Below are positions 9,949 through 19,396 of a stretch of 64,000 nt of DNA, in pieces. The translations under genes and the position numbers were made by a program. Numbering within the stretch: the first letter of the stretch is position 1; each line of letters opens with the position of its first letter. Below the pieces are notes generated by a model, which was not told where the DNA came from, searched no databases, and saw only the letters and a list, made by a program, of their open reading frames with translations. This DNA is from Fidelibacterota bacterium. Its GTDB lineage: Bacteria; Marinisomatota; Marinisomatia; Marinisomatales; S15-B10. The DNA lies in the NCBI GenBank assembly GCA_002715465.1, contig PAYY01000001.1:70102-134101 (forward strand). Reading direction: 5' to 3'.

Positions 9949-11600
9949 AAAAACTTTTCTTATTAATTCTTATACTAATTATTATTAGGTGTGCTGCTTT
10001 AGGTCCGCCTCCAGGAGGTCCTAAAGATGAGACTCCTCCCACGTTAGTAAATGTTGCACCAGAATCTGGAACTACAGGAATCAAGGGAGGTATTATTGTT
10101 CAATTGACCTTTTCAGAAAGATTAAGCGAAGAGACGAATTTTTCTGCTATACGTCTATCTCCTATAATTGGCAAACCTCTGGATTTCACATTAAATAAAG
10201 AGATAATATCAGTTGGTTTTCCTGAGAAATTGGATCAAGATCAGACTTATATATTAACTCTTTCAAGAGATTTAAAGGATGAGAGAGAAAATCGTCTCGA
10301 TAAAACTTATCAGATTGCGTTAACTACTGGTGAAGAAATTGCTAATGGTCAAATATCTGGCATAGTGTATAATAAAAAAGAGGAAACTTCAGCAATAGTA
10401 TATCTTTTTGCAAAAAAGGGAAATTTTAATGATAGCCTTTTGCTTGGTACGCCAGAATATTATACTGAAACAGATGATTCAGGACGATATGTTTTTGATT
10501 TTTTAGATCAAGGTCAATATATAACTGTAGCACATACTGGTGTATCTCCACCAGCACCAATTAGTCCATTAAGATCAAATTATGGTCTTTACTGGAAACC
10601 AGTTGTTAGAGTTGATGAAAATATAAAAATAATAAATAATGTAAATATGACCCTTGGGAAACAGATATCTTCTTTTAGATTATTGTCAGTAAAAATGGAT
10701 GACAGTGTTTCTGGCACGATGGTTTTTACCAACTCATTTGATTTATCAAACTTATCTAATGTAGAAGTAAAGTTTTATTCAAATGTTTCAAAATTAGAAT
10801 TAGAGGTTTCTAAACTTTTTCAGTATAGTGATAAGAAGAAAGAATTAAGATTTTTTATTGAAGGATTGAATCCTGGTGAATCTTATTCAGTTTCAATTGC
10901 AGGAATAAAAGATTCAATCGATCAGCATCTTCAAGAAGTAAAACGGGAAGTTAGTATTCCTGAAATCAATGACCTTGACCCTTCAATTTATTCAACATCA
11001 GCAAATGAAATGTCAATTATTAAATCAGGGGGATATCCCTTTAGAATTCAATTTACTAAACCTGTATTTATTCTTAGTGATTCAGTGGCTGTACTGACAA
11101 ATGATGAAGGAGATACTTTAAAGTGTAATTTGCAAGTAGATGACTCTATAATGAAAATTGTTCCGATTGGAGGATGGGTTGAGTCAAGTTCATTTACATT
11201 AAAAATTTTTGGGAATTATATTCAATCTTTAGATGGATATTCGATCAAAGATTCAATTATAACCTATAATTTTCTAACTAGTTCAAAAATTGGTTTTGGT
11301 GGGATAATTGGTAAATTAAACGGATCCTATATTGAAAACTCAATAGTTATTGCTAGATCATTAGAAAAACAGACAAAATCAGTTTCCGTATCAGTAAATT
11401 CTAATGGGGAGTTCAAAATAGAGAATATTCGTGAAGGAAAATGGTTGCTCAGCGCATTTCAAGATAGAGATGGAAATGGTCGTTACACATACGGTGATAT
11501 ATATAATAACATACCTTCTGAACCTTTTACTTTTCTAATCGATACAGTTGAAGTTAGGGCAAATTGGGATATTGATGGTTTAGAATTAACATTTCCTTAA
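9945..11600 (+). CDS. Ig-like (Big_5/SbsA-like) domain lipoprotein
   Basis: The N-terminus is a hydrophobic signal followed by RCAALGPPPGGPKDETPP. The Cys at residue 16 would be the lipidated residue, although Arg at -1 is unusual. CA-x-PPPGGPKDETPP followed by a bacterial Ig-like fold is the hallmark of a lipoprotein family common in Bacteroidetes. Residues ~30-130 form that domain, with TFSERLSEE and TYILTLSRDLKDERENRLD. A middle carboxypeptidase-like region (TDDSGRYVFDFLDQGQY) and a C-terminal one (DRDGNGRYTYGDIYN) follow. It starts at a TTG that overlaps the sfsA stop, so it is translationally coupled. It is probably an outer-membrane-anchored structural or binding protein; no partner is identified. 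Confidence 0.82.
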   Translation: MKKLFLLILILIIIRCAALGPPPGGPKDETPPTLVNVAPESGTTGIKGGIIVQLTFSERLSEETNFSAIRLSPIIGKPLDFTLNKEIISVGFPEKLDQDQTYILTLSRDLKDERENRLDKTYQIALTTGEEIANGQISGIVYNKKEETSAIVYLFAKKGNFNDSLLLGTPEYYTETDDSGRYVFDFLDQGQYITVAHTGVSPPAPISPLRSNYGLYWKPVVRVDENIKIINNVNMTLGKQISSFRLLSVKMDDSVSGTMVFTNSFDLSNLSNVEVKFYSNVSKLELEVSKLFQYSDKKKELRFFIEGLNPGESYSVSIAGIKDSIDQHLQEVKREVSIPEINDLDPSIYSTSANEMSIIKSGGYPFRIQFTKPVFILSDSVAVLTNDEGDTLKCNLQVDDSIMKIVPIGGWVESSSFTLKIFGNYIQSLDGYSIKDSIITYNFLTSSKIGFGGIIGKLNGSYIENSIVIARSLEKQTKSVSVSVNSNGEFKIENIREGKWLLSAFQDRDGNGRYTYGDIYNNIPSEPFTFLIDTVEVRANWDIDGLELTFP

Positions 11601-11606
11601 GACATA

Positions 11607-12692
11607 ATGAAAATTAAAAATAAAATGTTTGGAGTAATTATTGCTGGCGGAAGAGGAACAAGATTTTGGCCAATAAGTAGGAAAAAACGTCCTAAGCAAT
11701 TACTTAATATTTTTGGTGATCAATCAATGCTTCAGATGACTATAGATCGTTTGAGGAAAATCCGATTTATTGAAGATATTTATATTGCGACTGGTAAAGA
11801 TCTTGCAAAATCAATTGCTCAAGAAGTTGAAGGTATTTCTAAAAAAAATATTATTGTAGAACCTTCCGGTAAAAACACAGCACCTTCAATTGGATTAGTT
11901 GCTGGTCATTTGTTAAATAGAGATCCTGAAGCAGTGATGGGTATTTTTCCAGCTGATCATCTTATTGTTGGGCATCGACCATTTTACCAATCTCTCTCAG
12001 CTGCTTTAGATTTGGTGTCTAAAAACAAAATTCTGGTTACGCTTGGGATAATACCTTCATCTCCACATACAGGTTATGGTTATATCCAGTATAATAAAAA
12101 GAAAATATTAAAAGATGGAATTGCTTTTGGAGTAAAAACTTTTGCTGAAAAACCCACACTATCAGCAGCTAAAAGATTCCTTAAAAGTGGGGATTTTTTC
12201 TGGAATAGTGGAATTTTTGTTTGGAAAGCTTCCGTTTACATGAAAGCTATGGAAGATCATTTGCCAATTCAATATGATATAATTAAAAATATTATTTCAA
12301 AAGTGGGTACTAATCAATATAAATCAAGCTTAGCATCTGAATGGGATCGTATTAGTCAAGAATCTGTAGATTATGGAATACTTGAAAAGGCTAATAATAT
12401 TGGTGTCATTAAAAGTGGCTTTACATGGAGTGATGTAGGATCTTGGAACGCTTATTATAATCTCATGACAAAAAAAAGAGATGGAAATGTAATTAAAGGA
12501 GATGGTTTAATTATTGATGGTTCTAATAATCTTATACATTCAAGTGAAAAATTCACTAGTATCCTCGGCATTAATAATATTGCAGTAATTAATACAAATG
12601 ATTCTACTTTGGTTGTTCCTAGAGAACGGGTTGAAGAGATAAAAAATCTTTTATCAGTTTTAGAAAAAAAGAATCGAAATGAATTACTATGA
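11607..12692 (+). CDS. manC: Mannose-1-phosphate guanylyltransferase
   Basis: Makes GDP-mannose from GTP and mannose-1-phosphate, a precursor for surface glycans. The nucleotidyltransferase signature GGRGTRFWPISRKKRPKQLL is complete at residues ~14-33. FPADHLI carries the metal-binding Asp, and FAEKP plus WNSGIFVWK are family blocks. At 361 residues it is the short form, without the C-terminal phosphomannose isomerase domain of bifunctional ManC. It follows the lipoprotein after 6 bases and overlaps the next gene by 4 bases (ATGA). Its product may feed the glycan genes near 50-57 kb. Confidence 0.94.
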   Translation: MKIKNKMFGVIIAGGRGTRFWPISRKKRPKQLLNIFGDQSMLQMTIDRLRKIRFIEDIYIATGKDLAKSIAQEVEGISKKNIIVEPSGKNTAPSIGLVAGHLLNRDPEAVMGIFPADHLIVGHRPFYQSLSAALDLVSKNKILVTLGIIPSSPHTGYGYIQYNKKKILKDGIAFGVKTFAEKPTLSAAKRFLKSGDFFWNSGIFVWKASVYMKAMEDHLPIQYDIIKNIISKVGTNQYKSSLASEWDRISQESVDYGILEKANNIGVIKSGFTWSDVGSWNAYYNLMTKKRDGNVIKGDGLIIDGSNNLIHSSEKFTSILGINNIAVINTNDSTLVVPRERVEEIKNLLSVLEKKNRNELL

Positions 12693-12943
12693 AACAAGAC
12701 TATTTATATGATGAATTTGAAAAACTAGCTGATAAATTGAATATCACAATTTTACAAGGGAAAGGTGATTTTGAAGGTGGGTTTTGTACTTTAAAAGGTG
12801 TTCAATTTGTAGTTTTAAATAAAAGTAGACCGCTTGAGCAACGTCTTCGTGTTTTAGCTATATCATTTGGGGATCTAGATTTGGAAGAGCAATATATTTT
12901 ACCTGTTTTGAGAAAATTCATTAATATTAATTCTAAAAATTGA
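12689..12943 (+). CDS. Conserved-looking small protein of unknown function
   Basis: An 84-residue soluble protein, coupled to manC by an ATGA overlap. It has no signal peptide or membrane segment. It contains a glycine-rich turn (LQGKGDFEGGFC), a strand-like segment (VQFVVLNKS) and RPLEQRLRVLA, and ends in a helix rich in Leu and Glu. I recall short proteins with a similar KGDF.GG pattern and a following strand in other FCB-group genomes, but cannot verify this. No catalytic motif is visible. The coupling to manC and the position before an EF-G-like gene are the only functional hints. Confidence 0.7.
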   Translation: MKQDYLYDEFEKLADKLNITILQGKGDFEGGFCTLKGVQFVVLNKSRPLEQRLRVLAISFGDLDLEEQYILPVLRKFININSKN

Positions 12944-13059
12944 ATTATTAATAATATGAAAATACTTGATTTGGGTTACGTTCATATTTATAATTCAAAT
13001 CGTTGATTACTTATTAAGATTAAAGATTTATTCTTCTATTATAGTTAGAAAGGATTCTA

Positions 13060-15144
13060 ATGAATAACATAGTAACTGATGATATTCGCAATCTTGCGAT
13101 TTTAGGGCACGGTACATCTGGAAAAACAATTCTTGCTGAAGCAATATTGTATAATGCTGGTGAAATAAGTCGAATGGGTACAATTGAAGATGGGACTACT
13201 ATTTCAGATTATCATCAACAAGAAATTAATAGAAAGATTTCAATTAGTGGAACACCACTTCATTGCAATTGGCTAAAAAAGCGTTTGAACATCCAGGATG
13301 TACCTGGCTTCCTTGATTTTCTAGGCGAAGCTAAGAGCTCTTTACGTGTATCAGATATTTCTGTAATTACTATACCAGCTACTACTGGAGTTGAAACAGG
13401 AACAGATATTGTTTCAGGATACGCTGAGGAAAGCAATATACCAAGACTTTTTGTTGCCACAATGCTAGATAAAGAGCATACAAAATTCGATTCAGTTTTA
13501 AGTCAATTACAAAGTCATTTTTCTCGTCGTGTTTTTCCCTTAACTATTCCGGTAAATCCTGGACCTGGTTTTAACCAAATTGCAGATGTGCTTAGAAAAA
13601 CACTCCTAATATATAAAACTGATGGAAGTGGCGAATTTGAAGAGAAGGAGCTTCCTGAAAATTTAAAAGTAAAAATAGAAGAGATGCATGAAGAATTAAT
13701 TGAATATATTGCTGAGTCAGATGACACCATGCTTGAAAAATTTTTTGAAGAGGGAAATTTATCTGAAGAAGAATTGAGGGAAGGTCTTCATGATGCAATT
13801 ATTAATGGTAATTTGATACCTCTTGTTGTTACTTCAGCTCAAAATAATATAGGTATAAATCGTTTACTTGATCTAATATCAAAATATTATCCTTCACCAG
13901 CAGATCTTTACCAAGCCTTAAGTAAAAAATCAAATTCAAATAATGAATTCAATATCGAGCCATCATCAGATCAACCGACAAGTTTACTTGTTTTTAAGAC
14001 AATTAGTGAACCACATGTTGGAGAACTTTCTTTTTTTAGAGTTTATTCTGGTTCAGTTAAAAGCGGGATGGATCTAAATAATACTTCAAGGCAATCAAGT
14101 GAACGACTTGGTCAAATTTTTTCTATGAATGGAAAAAATCGAAAAGATGCTGGAATTTTATATGCAGGAGATATTGGTGCAGTAGTAAAATTAAAAAATA
14201 CACATACAGGGGACACTCTTTGTGATCCTAAACTTAATGCTAAGCTAAAAAAGATTGATTTTCCTCCTCCTTCCATACATGAAGCGGTGGTAACAAGGTC
14301 AAAAGGTGATGAAGAAAAAATTGCTACTGGATTAGCAACTCTTCATGAGGAAGATCCAACTTTCATCTATCATGTGGATTCGGAATTAAAACAAACAATA
14401 ATATCTGGGTTAGGTGAACTTCAACTAGAAGTAGTGGTAGATAGGTTAAAACAAAAATTTAGTGTCGATGTGGATCTCGTTGAACCTAAAGTGCCTTTTC
14501 GGGAAACAATTAAAGGTAATGGTGCATCAAAATACCGACATAAAAAGCAATCTGGTGGGGCTGGCCAATTTGCGGAAGTTTGGATGAGAATTGAGCCCAA
14601 AAATCGTGGAGAAGGTGTTGAATTTACTAATAGTTTAGTTGGTCAGAATGTAGATAGAGTATTTGTTCCATCGGTTGAGAAGGGTGTAAATGCTGCATGT
14701 GAAGAAGGAATACTTGCCGGTTACCGTGTTGTAGATGTAAAAGTTAATTTTTATGATGGAAAACAACATCCAGTTGACTCTAAAGATGTTGCTTTTCAGA
14801 TAGCTGGTAAAGGTGCATTTAAAGAATCTTTCATGAATGCAAAGCCATGTCTTTTAGAACCTATTATGAATATTGAAATAAAAGTTCCTGAAGATCAAAT
14901 GGGTGATGTAATGGGTGATATTTCTGGTCGGAGAGGAAAAATATTGGGTATGGATACTGAAGGTGGATTTCAGTTAATTAAGGCTCAGGCTCCCCAAGCA
15001 AGTCTATATCGTTATTCTACTACATTAAGGTCCCTTACAGGAGGAAGAGGTACCCATTCAGAAAAATTCAGTCATTATGAATATATGCCTAATGATCTTC
15101 AGAAAAAAGTTATTGATAAAGAAAAAAATGAGGTAGATGAATAA
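13060..15144 (+). CDS. EF-G-like translation GTPase (FusA paralogue) with degenerate G4 motif
   Basis: All five domains of elongation factor G are present in 694 residues. The P-loop is GHGTSGKT (~16-23). Switch II is DVPGFLDF in place of DTPGH. The G4 motif, normally NKxD for guanine recognition, reads TMLD in the segment FVATMLDKEH. Domain II (GELSFFRVYSGSVKSG), domain III (GLGELQLEVVVDRL), domain IV (KKQSGGAGQFAEVWM and HPVDSKDVAF) and domain V (GDISGRRGKILGM) follow in order. These features fit the EF-G-like subgroup, not the housekeeping FusA, which normally sits with rpsL, rpsG and tuf. A ribosome-binding site (AAAGGA) precedes the ATG. The exact ribosomal role is unknown. Confidence 0.9.
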   Translation: MNNIVTDDIRNLAILGHGTSGKTILAEAILYNAGEISRMGTIEDGTTISDYHQQEINRKISISGTPLHCNWLKKRLNIQDVPGFLDFLGEAKSSLRVSDISVITIPATTGVETGTDIVSGYAEESNIPRLFVATMLDKEHTKFDSVLSQLQSHFSRRVFPLTIPVNPGPGFNQIADVLRKTLLIYKTDGSGEFEEKELPENLKVKIEEMHEELIEYIAESDDTMLEKFFEEGNLSEEELREGLHDAIINGNLIPLVVTSAQNNIGINRLLDLISKYYPSPADLYQALSKKSNSNNEFNIEPSSDQPTSLLVFKTISEPHVGELSFFRVYSGSVKSGMDLNNTSRQSSERLGQIFSMNGKNRKDAGILYAGDIGAVVKLKNTHTGDTLCDPKLNAKLKKIDFPPPSIHEAVVTRSKGDEEKIATGLATLHEEDPTFIYHVDSELKQTIISGLGELQLEVVVDRLKQKFSVDVDLVEPKVPFRETIKGNGASKYRHKKQSGGAGQFAEVWMRIEPKNRGEGVEFTNSLVGQNVDRVFVPSVEKGVNAACEEGILAGYRVVDVKVNFYDGKQHPVDSKDVAFQIAGKGAFKESFMNAKPCLLEPIMNIEIKVPEDQMGDVMGDISGRRGKILGMDTEGGFQLIKAQAPQASLYRYSTTLRSLTGGRGTHSEKFSHYEYMPNDLQKKVIDKEKNEVDE

Positions 15145-15211
15145 TTGATCATGAAATGATTTAATAAATGTTAATCAAATATTTAACAATGGATATTATT
15201 TTTATTTAATT

Positions 15212-15700
15212 ATGGATAGACTTTGGGCGCCTTGGCGTTTAGAATATATTAAAGGGCCAAAAGAAGAAGGATGTGTTTTTTATAATAGGACTCAGTCTTC
15301 AAATGATAAAGAATCATTAATTCTTTATAGGGGTCGTTTTTGTTTTGTAATTATTAATCTCTATCCATACAACAATGGACATTTGATGATAGTTCCTTAT
15401 AAACATGAGTCAGATTTATTAAAAGTTGATTTGAAAACTAAGATGGAAATTTTGACTCTTGTTGATAAAACAATTAAAATCCTTACCACACAATTCAATC
15501 CTAATGGGTTTAATTTTGGTGCAAATATTGGTAAGGCGGGTGGTGCGGGTATTGCTGATCATATACATTACCATCTTGTCCCAAGATGGAATGGGGATAC
15601 AAATTTTATGCCAATAATTAGTGAAACAAAAATTCTTGTTCAAAGCCTTAATGAAATTTATGATCAGCTAAAACCTGAATTTGATAAGATCAATGATTGA
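15212..15700 (+). CDS. HIT family nucleotide hydrolase/phosphorylase
   Basis: The histidine-triad motif HIHYHLVPRW (H117, H119, H121) is intact; the last His is the nucleophile attacking the alpha phosphate of a nucleotide substrate. The N-terminal MDRLWAPWRLEYI and NNGHLMIVPYKH segments match the Ap4A phosphorylase-like HIT subgroup of about 160 residues. Likely substrates are diadenosine polyphosphates or nucleoside monophosphate conjugates. The 3' end overlaps the start of the next gene by 8 bases, linking it to the membrane protein and symporter downstream. Confidence 0.93.
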   Translation: MDRLWAPWRLEYIKGPKEEGCVFYNRTQSSNDKESLILYRGRFCFVIINLYPYNNGHLMIVPYKHESDLLKVDLKTKMEILTLVDKTIKILTTQFNPNGFNFGANIGKAGGAGIADHIHYHLVPRWNGDTNFMPIISETKILVQSLNEIYDQLKPEFDKIND

Positions 15701-15908
15701 GTTTAATCAATCATGGTTACCTTTTATTTATCTGTACGGAGTTGGTGGAATTATATTAATAGTCGGCATCAGGATTATTTTAAAAACCAATGCATTAAAC
15801 CTAAGTATCCCTCGACATAAAATTTGGTTAATAATACTATTTTTTGGTTTTGTATTTTATTGCCTTTTGCATTTCATTTTTATACTACTTGCATTAGGAA
15901 GTAAATAA
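15693..15908 (+). CDS. Small two-helix membrane protein coupled to a sodium/solute symporter
   Basis: From the ATG at 15693 the protein has 71 residues; a TTG at 15681 would add four. Two strongly hydrophobic segments (FIYLYGVGGIILIVGIRIIL and the LIILFFGFVFYC region) are separated by a short basic stretch, giving a hairpin in the membrane. The start overlaps the HIT stop, and the stop shares one base with the ATG of the symporter (TAATG). This tight coupling suggests an accessory subunit or assembly factor for the transporter, comparable in layout to small subunits next to other SSS carriers. Function is inferred from position only. Confidence 0.75.
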   Translation: MIEFNQSWLPFIYLYGVGGIILIVGIRIILKTNALNLSIPRHKIWLIILFFGFVFYCLLHFIFILLALGSK

Positions 15909-17767
15909 TGGAAATCTCTGTTGGGTCGAATCTAGATCGGATAGTCATATTAGGTTATTTTGCTATCGTAATGGGCTTTGGTGCTTATTTTGGTAAGTAT
16001 AGCAAAACAACTTCCGATTATTTTTTTGGAGGAAGAAGATTTTCTTGGTGGCTTATTACTATATCAATAGTCGCAACAGGAGTAGGTTCTCATAGTTTTG
16101 TAAAATATTCAACAAAAGCTTATGAATATGGCTTTTCATCTACCATGACATATATGAATGATTGGTTTTTTATGCCATTATTTTTATTTGGTTGGTTACC
16201 TATCATTTATTACAGCCGTATTCGATCCATTCCTGAATATTTTGAGAAAAGATTTAATCCAATTGCAAGATCATTGGCAACACTGATGATATTACTATAT
16301 ATGATTGGTTATATTGCAATACAGTTTTTGACTTTGGCTACAGCTTTATATCGTATTTACCAAATTCCTCTTATGTTAACAGTAATTATCATTGCTATAG
16401 TTACTACAATTTATATGCATTATGGCGGTCAGACATCAGTGATTTTTACTGATCTCTTTCAAGGGTTAGTTCTGCTTTTCAGTGGCATTTTTCTATTTAT
16501 TTTAGGTTTGGAATATTTAGGTAATCATTCTTCAGTAAGTGGGATCCAGGCATTCTGGGAAAATTTGTCACCTGTTGAGAAATTGCCTTTTGCGCACTTT
16601 AATAAACCACCTGACTTTAATTTTGTTGGGATTTTTTGGCAAGATGGTATAGCTGGATCAGTTGGTTTTCTTTTCCTTAATCAGGGATTAATAATGAGAT
16701 TTATGGCTGCAAAAAGTGTAAATGAAGGTCGAAAAGCCGCTGCTATAAATGTACTTTGCATTTTGCCAATTGCCGCATTGGTAGTTTCTAATGCTGGATG
16801 GATCGGAAAAGCTATTTCAAATTTAGTTCCAAACGCACTTCCGGTTGGCATGGATCCAAATGATGTTTTTGTTAGTGTAACAAATCTTGTAGCTAGTCCA
16901 GGAATTTTTGGTTTTATTATTGCAGCATTATGTGCAGCATTAATGTCAACAGCAGATACTCTTGTCAATGCATCATCAGCTATAATCGTAAATGATATCT
17001 ATCAACCTTTTACAAAAAATCAAAATGATGATAAGGGACAATTAAAATTTGCTAGAATTAGTTCTATTGCAGTAAAAATTCTTGCTGTTATGCTTGTACC
17101 TTTTTTTAATTCATTCGATTCTATTTATGAAGCTCACGGATGGTTTCATTCAACTTTTACTCCGCCACTAGTTGTTGCGGTTTTTCTCGGTATTTTTTGG
17201 AAAAGATTTACCTCACCAGCTGTTATAGCAACTTTTATTGGAGGAGCGTTTCTTATGGTACTGGGTCAGTTCATTCCCGATTTAATTACACCTTTAGCTC
17301 ATGGAATTGAATTAAGGCCTGGAAGAGGCTATTCATATATAGGAGCGCTTTACAATTTAATTGTTTGTGCTGGTGTAGGAGTGATCGTTAGCCTTTTTAC
17401 CAAGCCAGAAAAAAATGAAAAAATTCAAGGGTTAACAATATTTGATGTTAATAATCTAAAGAAAATATTCAAAGGAAATGATCCTAATAATCGTCCTGGG
17501 GAAAAAGTATCTGTTAAATTAAAACTTATCTCTGGAGATGAAGACAGGGTGCACTTTTCTCAAAAAGAAATGTTCTTAATGTCAGCTGAAGTGGGAGATT
17601 TAGTATATATTTCCGATAGTAGAAAGTGGTTGGGAGGGCTAAAATCAATTCATTCAACTTATGGTGAAACCCATAGTGAAGAAGGTGTCGTTTACTTGAC
17701 TTCAACTCATCTAGAGCATGGTCATTTCATGGCTGAAAAACTTCTTACAGCTGAAAAAGAAATGTAA
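15908..17767 (+). CDS. Sodium/solute symporter (SSS family)
   Basis: A 619-residue carrier of the SSS/SSF family, predicted inner membrane, with about 13 hydrophobic segments. Family marks include YFFGGRRFSWW near the N-terminus, RIRSIPEYFEKRF and the helix ALCAALMSTADTLVNASSAI that contains the sodium-site residues. The substrate cannot be read from the sequence. After the last helix (about residue 500) there is a soluble cytoplasmic tail of ~115 residues (SVKLKLISGDEDRVHF and VGDLVYISDSRKWLGG), longer than in simple family members and possibly regulatory. It is translationally coupled to the small membrane protein before it. Confidence 0.92.
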   Translation: MEISVGSNLDRIVILGYFAIVMGFGAYFGKYSKTTSDYFFGGRRFSWWLITISIVATGVGSHSFVKYSTKAYEYGFSSTMTYMNDWFFMPLFLFGWLPIIYYSRIRSIPEYFEKRFNPIARSLATLMILLYMIGYIAIQFLTLATALYRIYQIPLMLTVIIIAIVTTIYMHYGGQTSVIFTDLFQGLVLLFSGIFLFILGLEYLGNHSSVSGIQAFWENLSPVEKLPFAHFNKPPDFNFVGIFWQDGIAGSVGFLFLNQGLIMRFMAAKSVNEGRKAAAINVLCILPIAALVVSNAGWIGKAISNLVPNALPVGMDPNDVFVSVTNLVASPGIFGFIIAALCAALMSTADTLVNASSAIIVNDIYQPFTKNQNDDKGQLKFARISSIAVKILAVMLVPFFNSFDSIYEAHGWFHSTFTPPLVVAVFLGIFWKRFTSPAVIATFIGGAFLMVLGQFIPDLITPLAHGIELRPGRGYSYIGALYNLIVCAGVGVIVSLFTKPEKNEKIQGLTIFDVNNLKKIFKGNDPNNRPGEKVSVKLKLISGDEDRVHFSQKEMFLMSAEVGDLVYISDSRKWLGGLKSIHSTYGETHSEEGVVYLTSTHLEHGHFMAEKLLTAEKEM

Positions 17768-17825
17768 CATCTTTCTTTGGCTAGGTTATAGTAAACGGTA
17801 AATTTGGGTTCAAAATCCAGTCTTT

Positions 17826-17897
17826 TCCGGAGTAGCTCAATGGTAGAGCGGGTGGCTGTTAACCACTAGGCTGGGGGTTCGAGTCCCTCCTCCGGAG
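17826..17897 (+). tRNA. tRNA-Asn (GTT)
   Basis: The 72 bases fold as a full cloverleaf. The acceptor stem is TCCGGAG with CTCCGGA, discriminator G. The D arm is GCTC/GAGC, the anticodon stem is GGTGG/CCACT with the loop CTGTTAA (anticodon GTT), and the T arm is GGGGG/CCCTC with loop TTCGAGT. The CCA end is not encoded. GTT-anticodon tRNAs are Tgt substrates. Confidence 0.97.
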
Positions 17898-18078
17898 CTT
17901 AACTAAATTATTTTTTCCTCATTAGGATGCTCTCACTGTTATATAAAATATGTAGTGGTTTTCTACGTTTAGAAAATAATTATATTAGTCATTCTCTTTT
18001 TAATAAATATTTGTTACCTAAGATTTTCGAATTGGAGAAGTTTCTGAAATTTTAATAATTATTCTCTAGGTAACTTTG

Positions 18079-19323
18079 TTAAAGGAAAAGTGGATTTAGA
18101 TGATTTTTTAGAATATTTTCAGAAACATTTTCAGCAATACTATTTTCAAAATTTTTTATACTATCAATATAATGATTTTTCATTTCTGCAGCTACTTTAA
18201 AACCTAGATGAAGAAGTTGTCGAAGATCTGAATTATATTTAGGATTACTGATATTGTGTCGTAAAGAATTTGCAAACTCTTCACCGCTCCAAGAATCAAT
18301 TTCATCAGGATGGGGTAGACGTTCTTTTGAAATATTAATTACATTCCAATATGGTTCTATTAGTTCCTCTAGGCGATCCAGTCCACTTAGGCAAATTTCT
18401 TTAACAAGAGAAAGTCCTTTTTCATCAGTGCATGCTAATCCGATCAGCTCTTCTAACCAAGTTGTTCCAGCTGTTTTTACATGCAATCCGGCATCGTGTT
18501 TTTCAATTTTACATTTCATTATACCATAAATTGAAAACTTATCACTTCCTGAGTGTATACTAAGCTTTAGGTTTTCAGGTAAACCAAATTCCTTTATCAT
18601 ATACTTAATTAGAATCAGATGATTTTCAAATGCTATAGCAAATTGTTGAATGTTCCCTTCATAATCCACTCCTTTATTAAATCTTCCTACAAATTTCGGT
18701 GCAATTGTTTGAATTGGAATCCCTTGGTCAGCGATTGCTATTAAAATTAAAAACATTTCCATAGGACTCTGAGGAGTATCAGTTTCATCTATAGAAATTT
18801 CTGTAATAAAATTATGTTTACCTTTAATTGACTCAATATGGCGATAGATTTTACCAGCTTGTTTAATGGCAAGTAAATATTTAGAGGCAATTTTATAAAA
18901 TGTAGTTAATGAATTCTCGGAGTTTTTGCTAATATTTAGAATATTGGCTCTACGGAAATGAGTAGTATATTTATTTACAAATTTTCGGATATCTTCTTGT
19001 CTAATTGATTGTCCAATAAACTTGGACACATCAATAGTAAAATAATTACTTGGTCCAATAAATGGATCAACATTTTCATGATTAATGTGGTCAGCATCTA
19101 CATAATAATTACCTGTCCAATTAAGAGAAGAGACAGCATTATCAGCTGTAAACCGTACATCTTCAGGAGAAGTTCCAACTATGACATGTTCTCTGTAGGA
19201 CTTATTCCATACTGGAACGACTGGTACACCTTTTTCATTAATTTCAATGATAGCTCGCAATAGGGCATTTGCTTGTTGACCAAATCTGTCACCTAAACCA
19301 AAAGAGTATTTTTCAAGTTTCAA
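18079..19323 (-). CDS. uxaE: Tagaturonate epimerase family protein (UxaE-like)
   Basis: UxaE enzymes epimerise D-tagaturonate to D-fructuronate in a metal-dependent reaction, joining the galacturonate/galactonate and glucuronate routes. The protein (414 residues) has the family blocks FGLGDRFGQQA at the N-terminus, VPVWNKSYREHVIVG, YYVDADHIN, SIHSGSDKFSIY and HVKTAGTTWLEEL; the Asp and His residues in these are the likely metal ligands. It starts at TTG and is the last gene of a minus-strand operon after a TRAP transporter and a dehydrogenase. That context fits uronate or aldonate catabolism. The downstream steps (UxuB, UxuA, KdgK) are not in the window. Confidence 0.85.
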   Translation of the reverse strand: MKLEKYSFGLGDRFGQQANALLRAIIEINEKGVPVVPVWNKSYREHVIVGTSPEDVRFTADNAVSSLNWTGNYYVDADHINHENVDPFIGPSNYFTIDVSKFIGQSIRQEDIRKFVNKYTTHFRRANILNISKNSENSLTTFYKIASKYLLAIKQAGKIYRHIESIKGKHNFITEISIDETDTPQSPMEMFLILIAIADQGIPIQTIAPKFVGRFNKGVDYEGNIQQFAIAFENHLILIKYMIKEFGLPENLKLSIHSGSDKFSIYGIMKCKIEKHDAGLHVKTAGTTWLEELIGLACTDEKGLSLVKEICLSGLDRLEELIEPYWNVINISKERLPHPDEIDSWSGEEFANSLRHNISNPKYNSDLRQLLHLGFKVAAEMKNHYIDSIKNFENSIAENVSENILKNHLNPLFL

Positions 19324-19396
19324 TATTATAAGTAAACTGGTTTAAAGTTTAGACATAGGGTAAAAAGGACAATTTGGTAAATATTTTTTTTTGGAG

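Noticed and set aside
17898..18078. Integration site or mobile element after tRNA-Asn
   Set aside because: No repeat of the tRNA 3' end, integrase or atypical gene block is seen downstream within the window.
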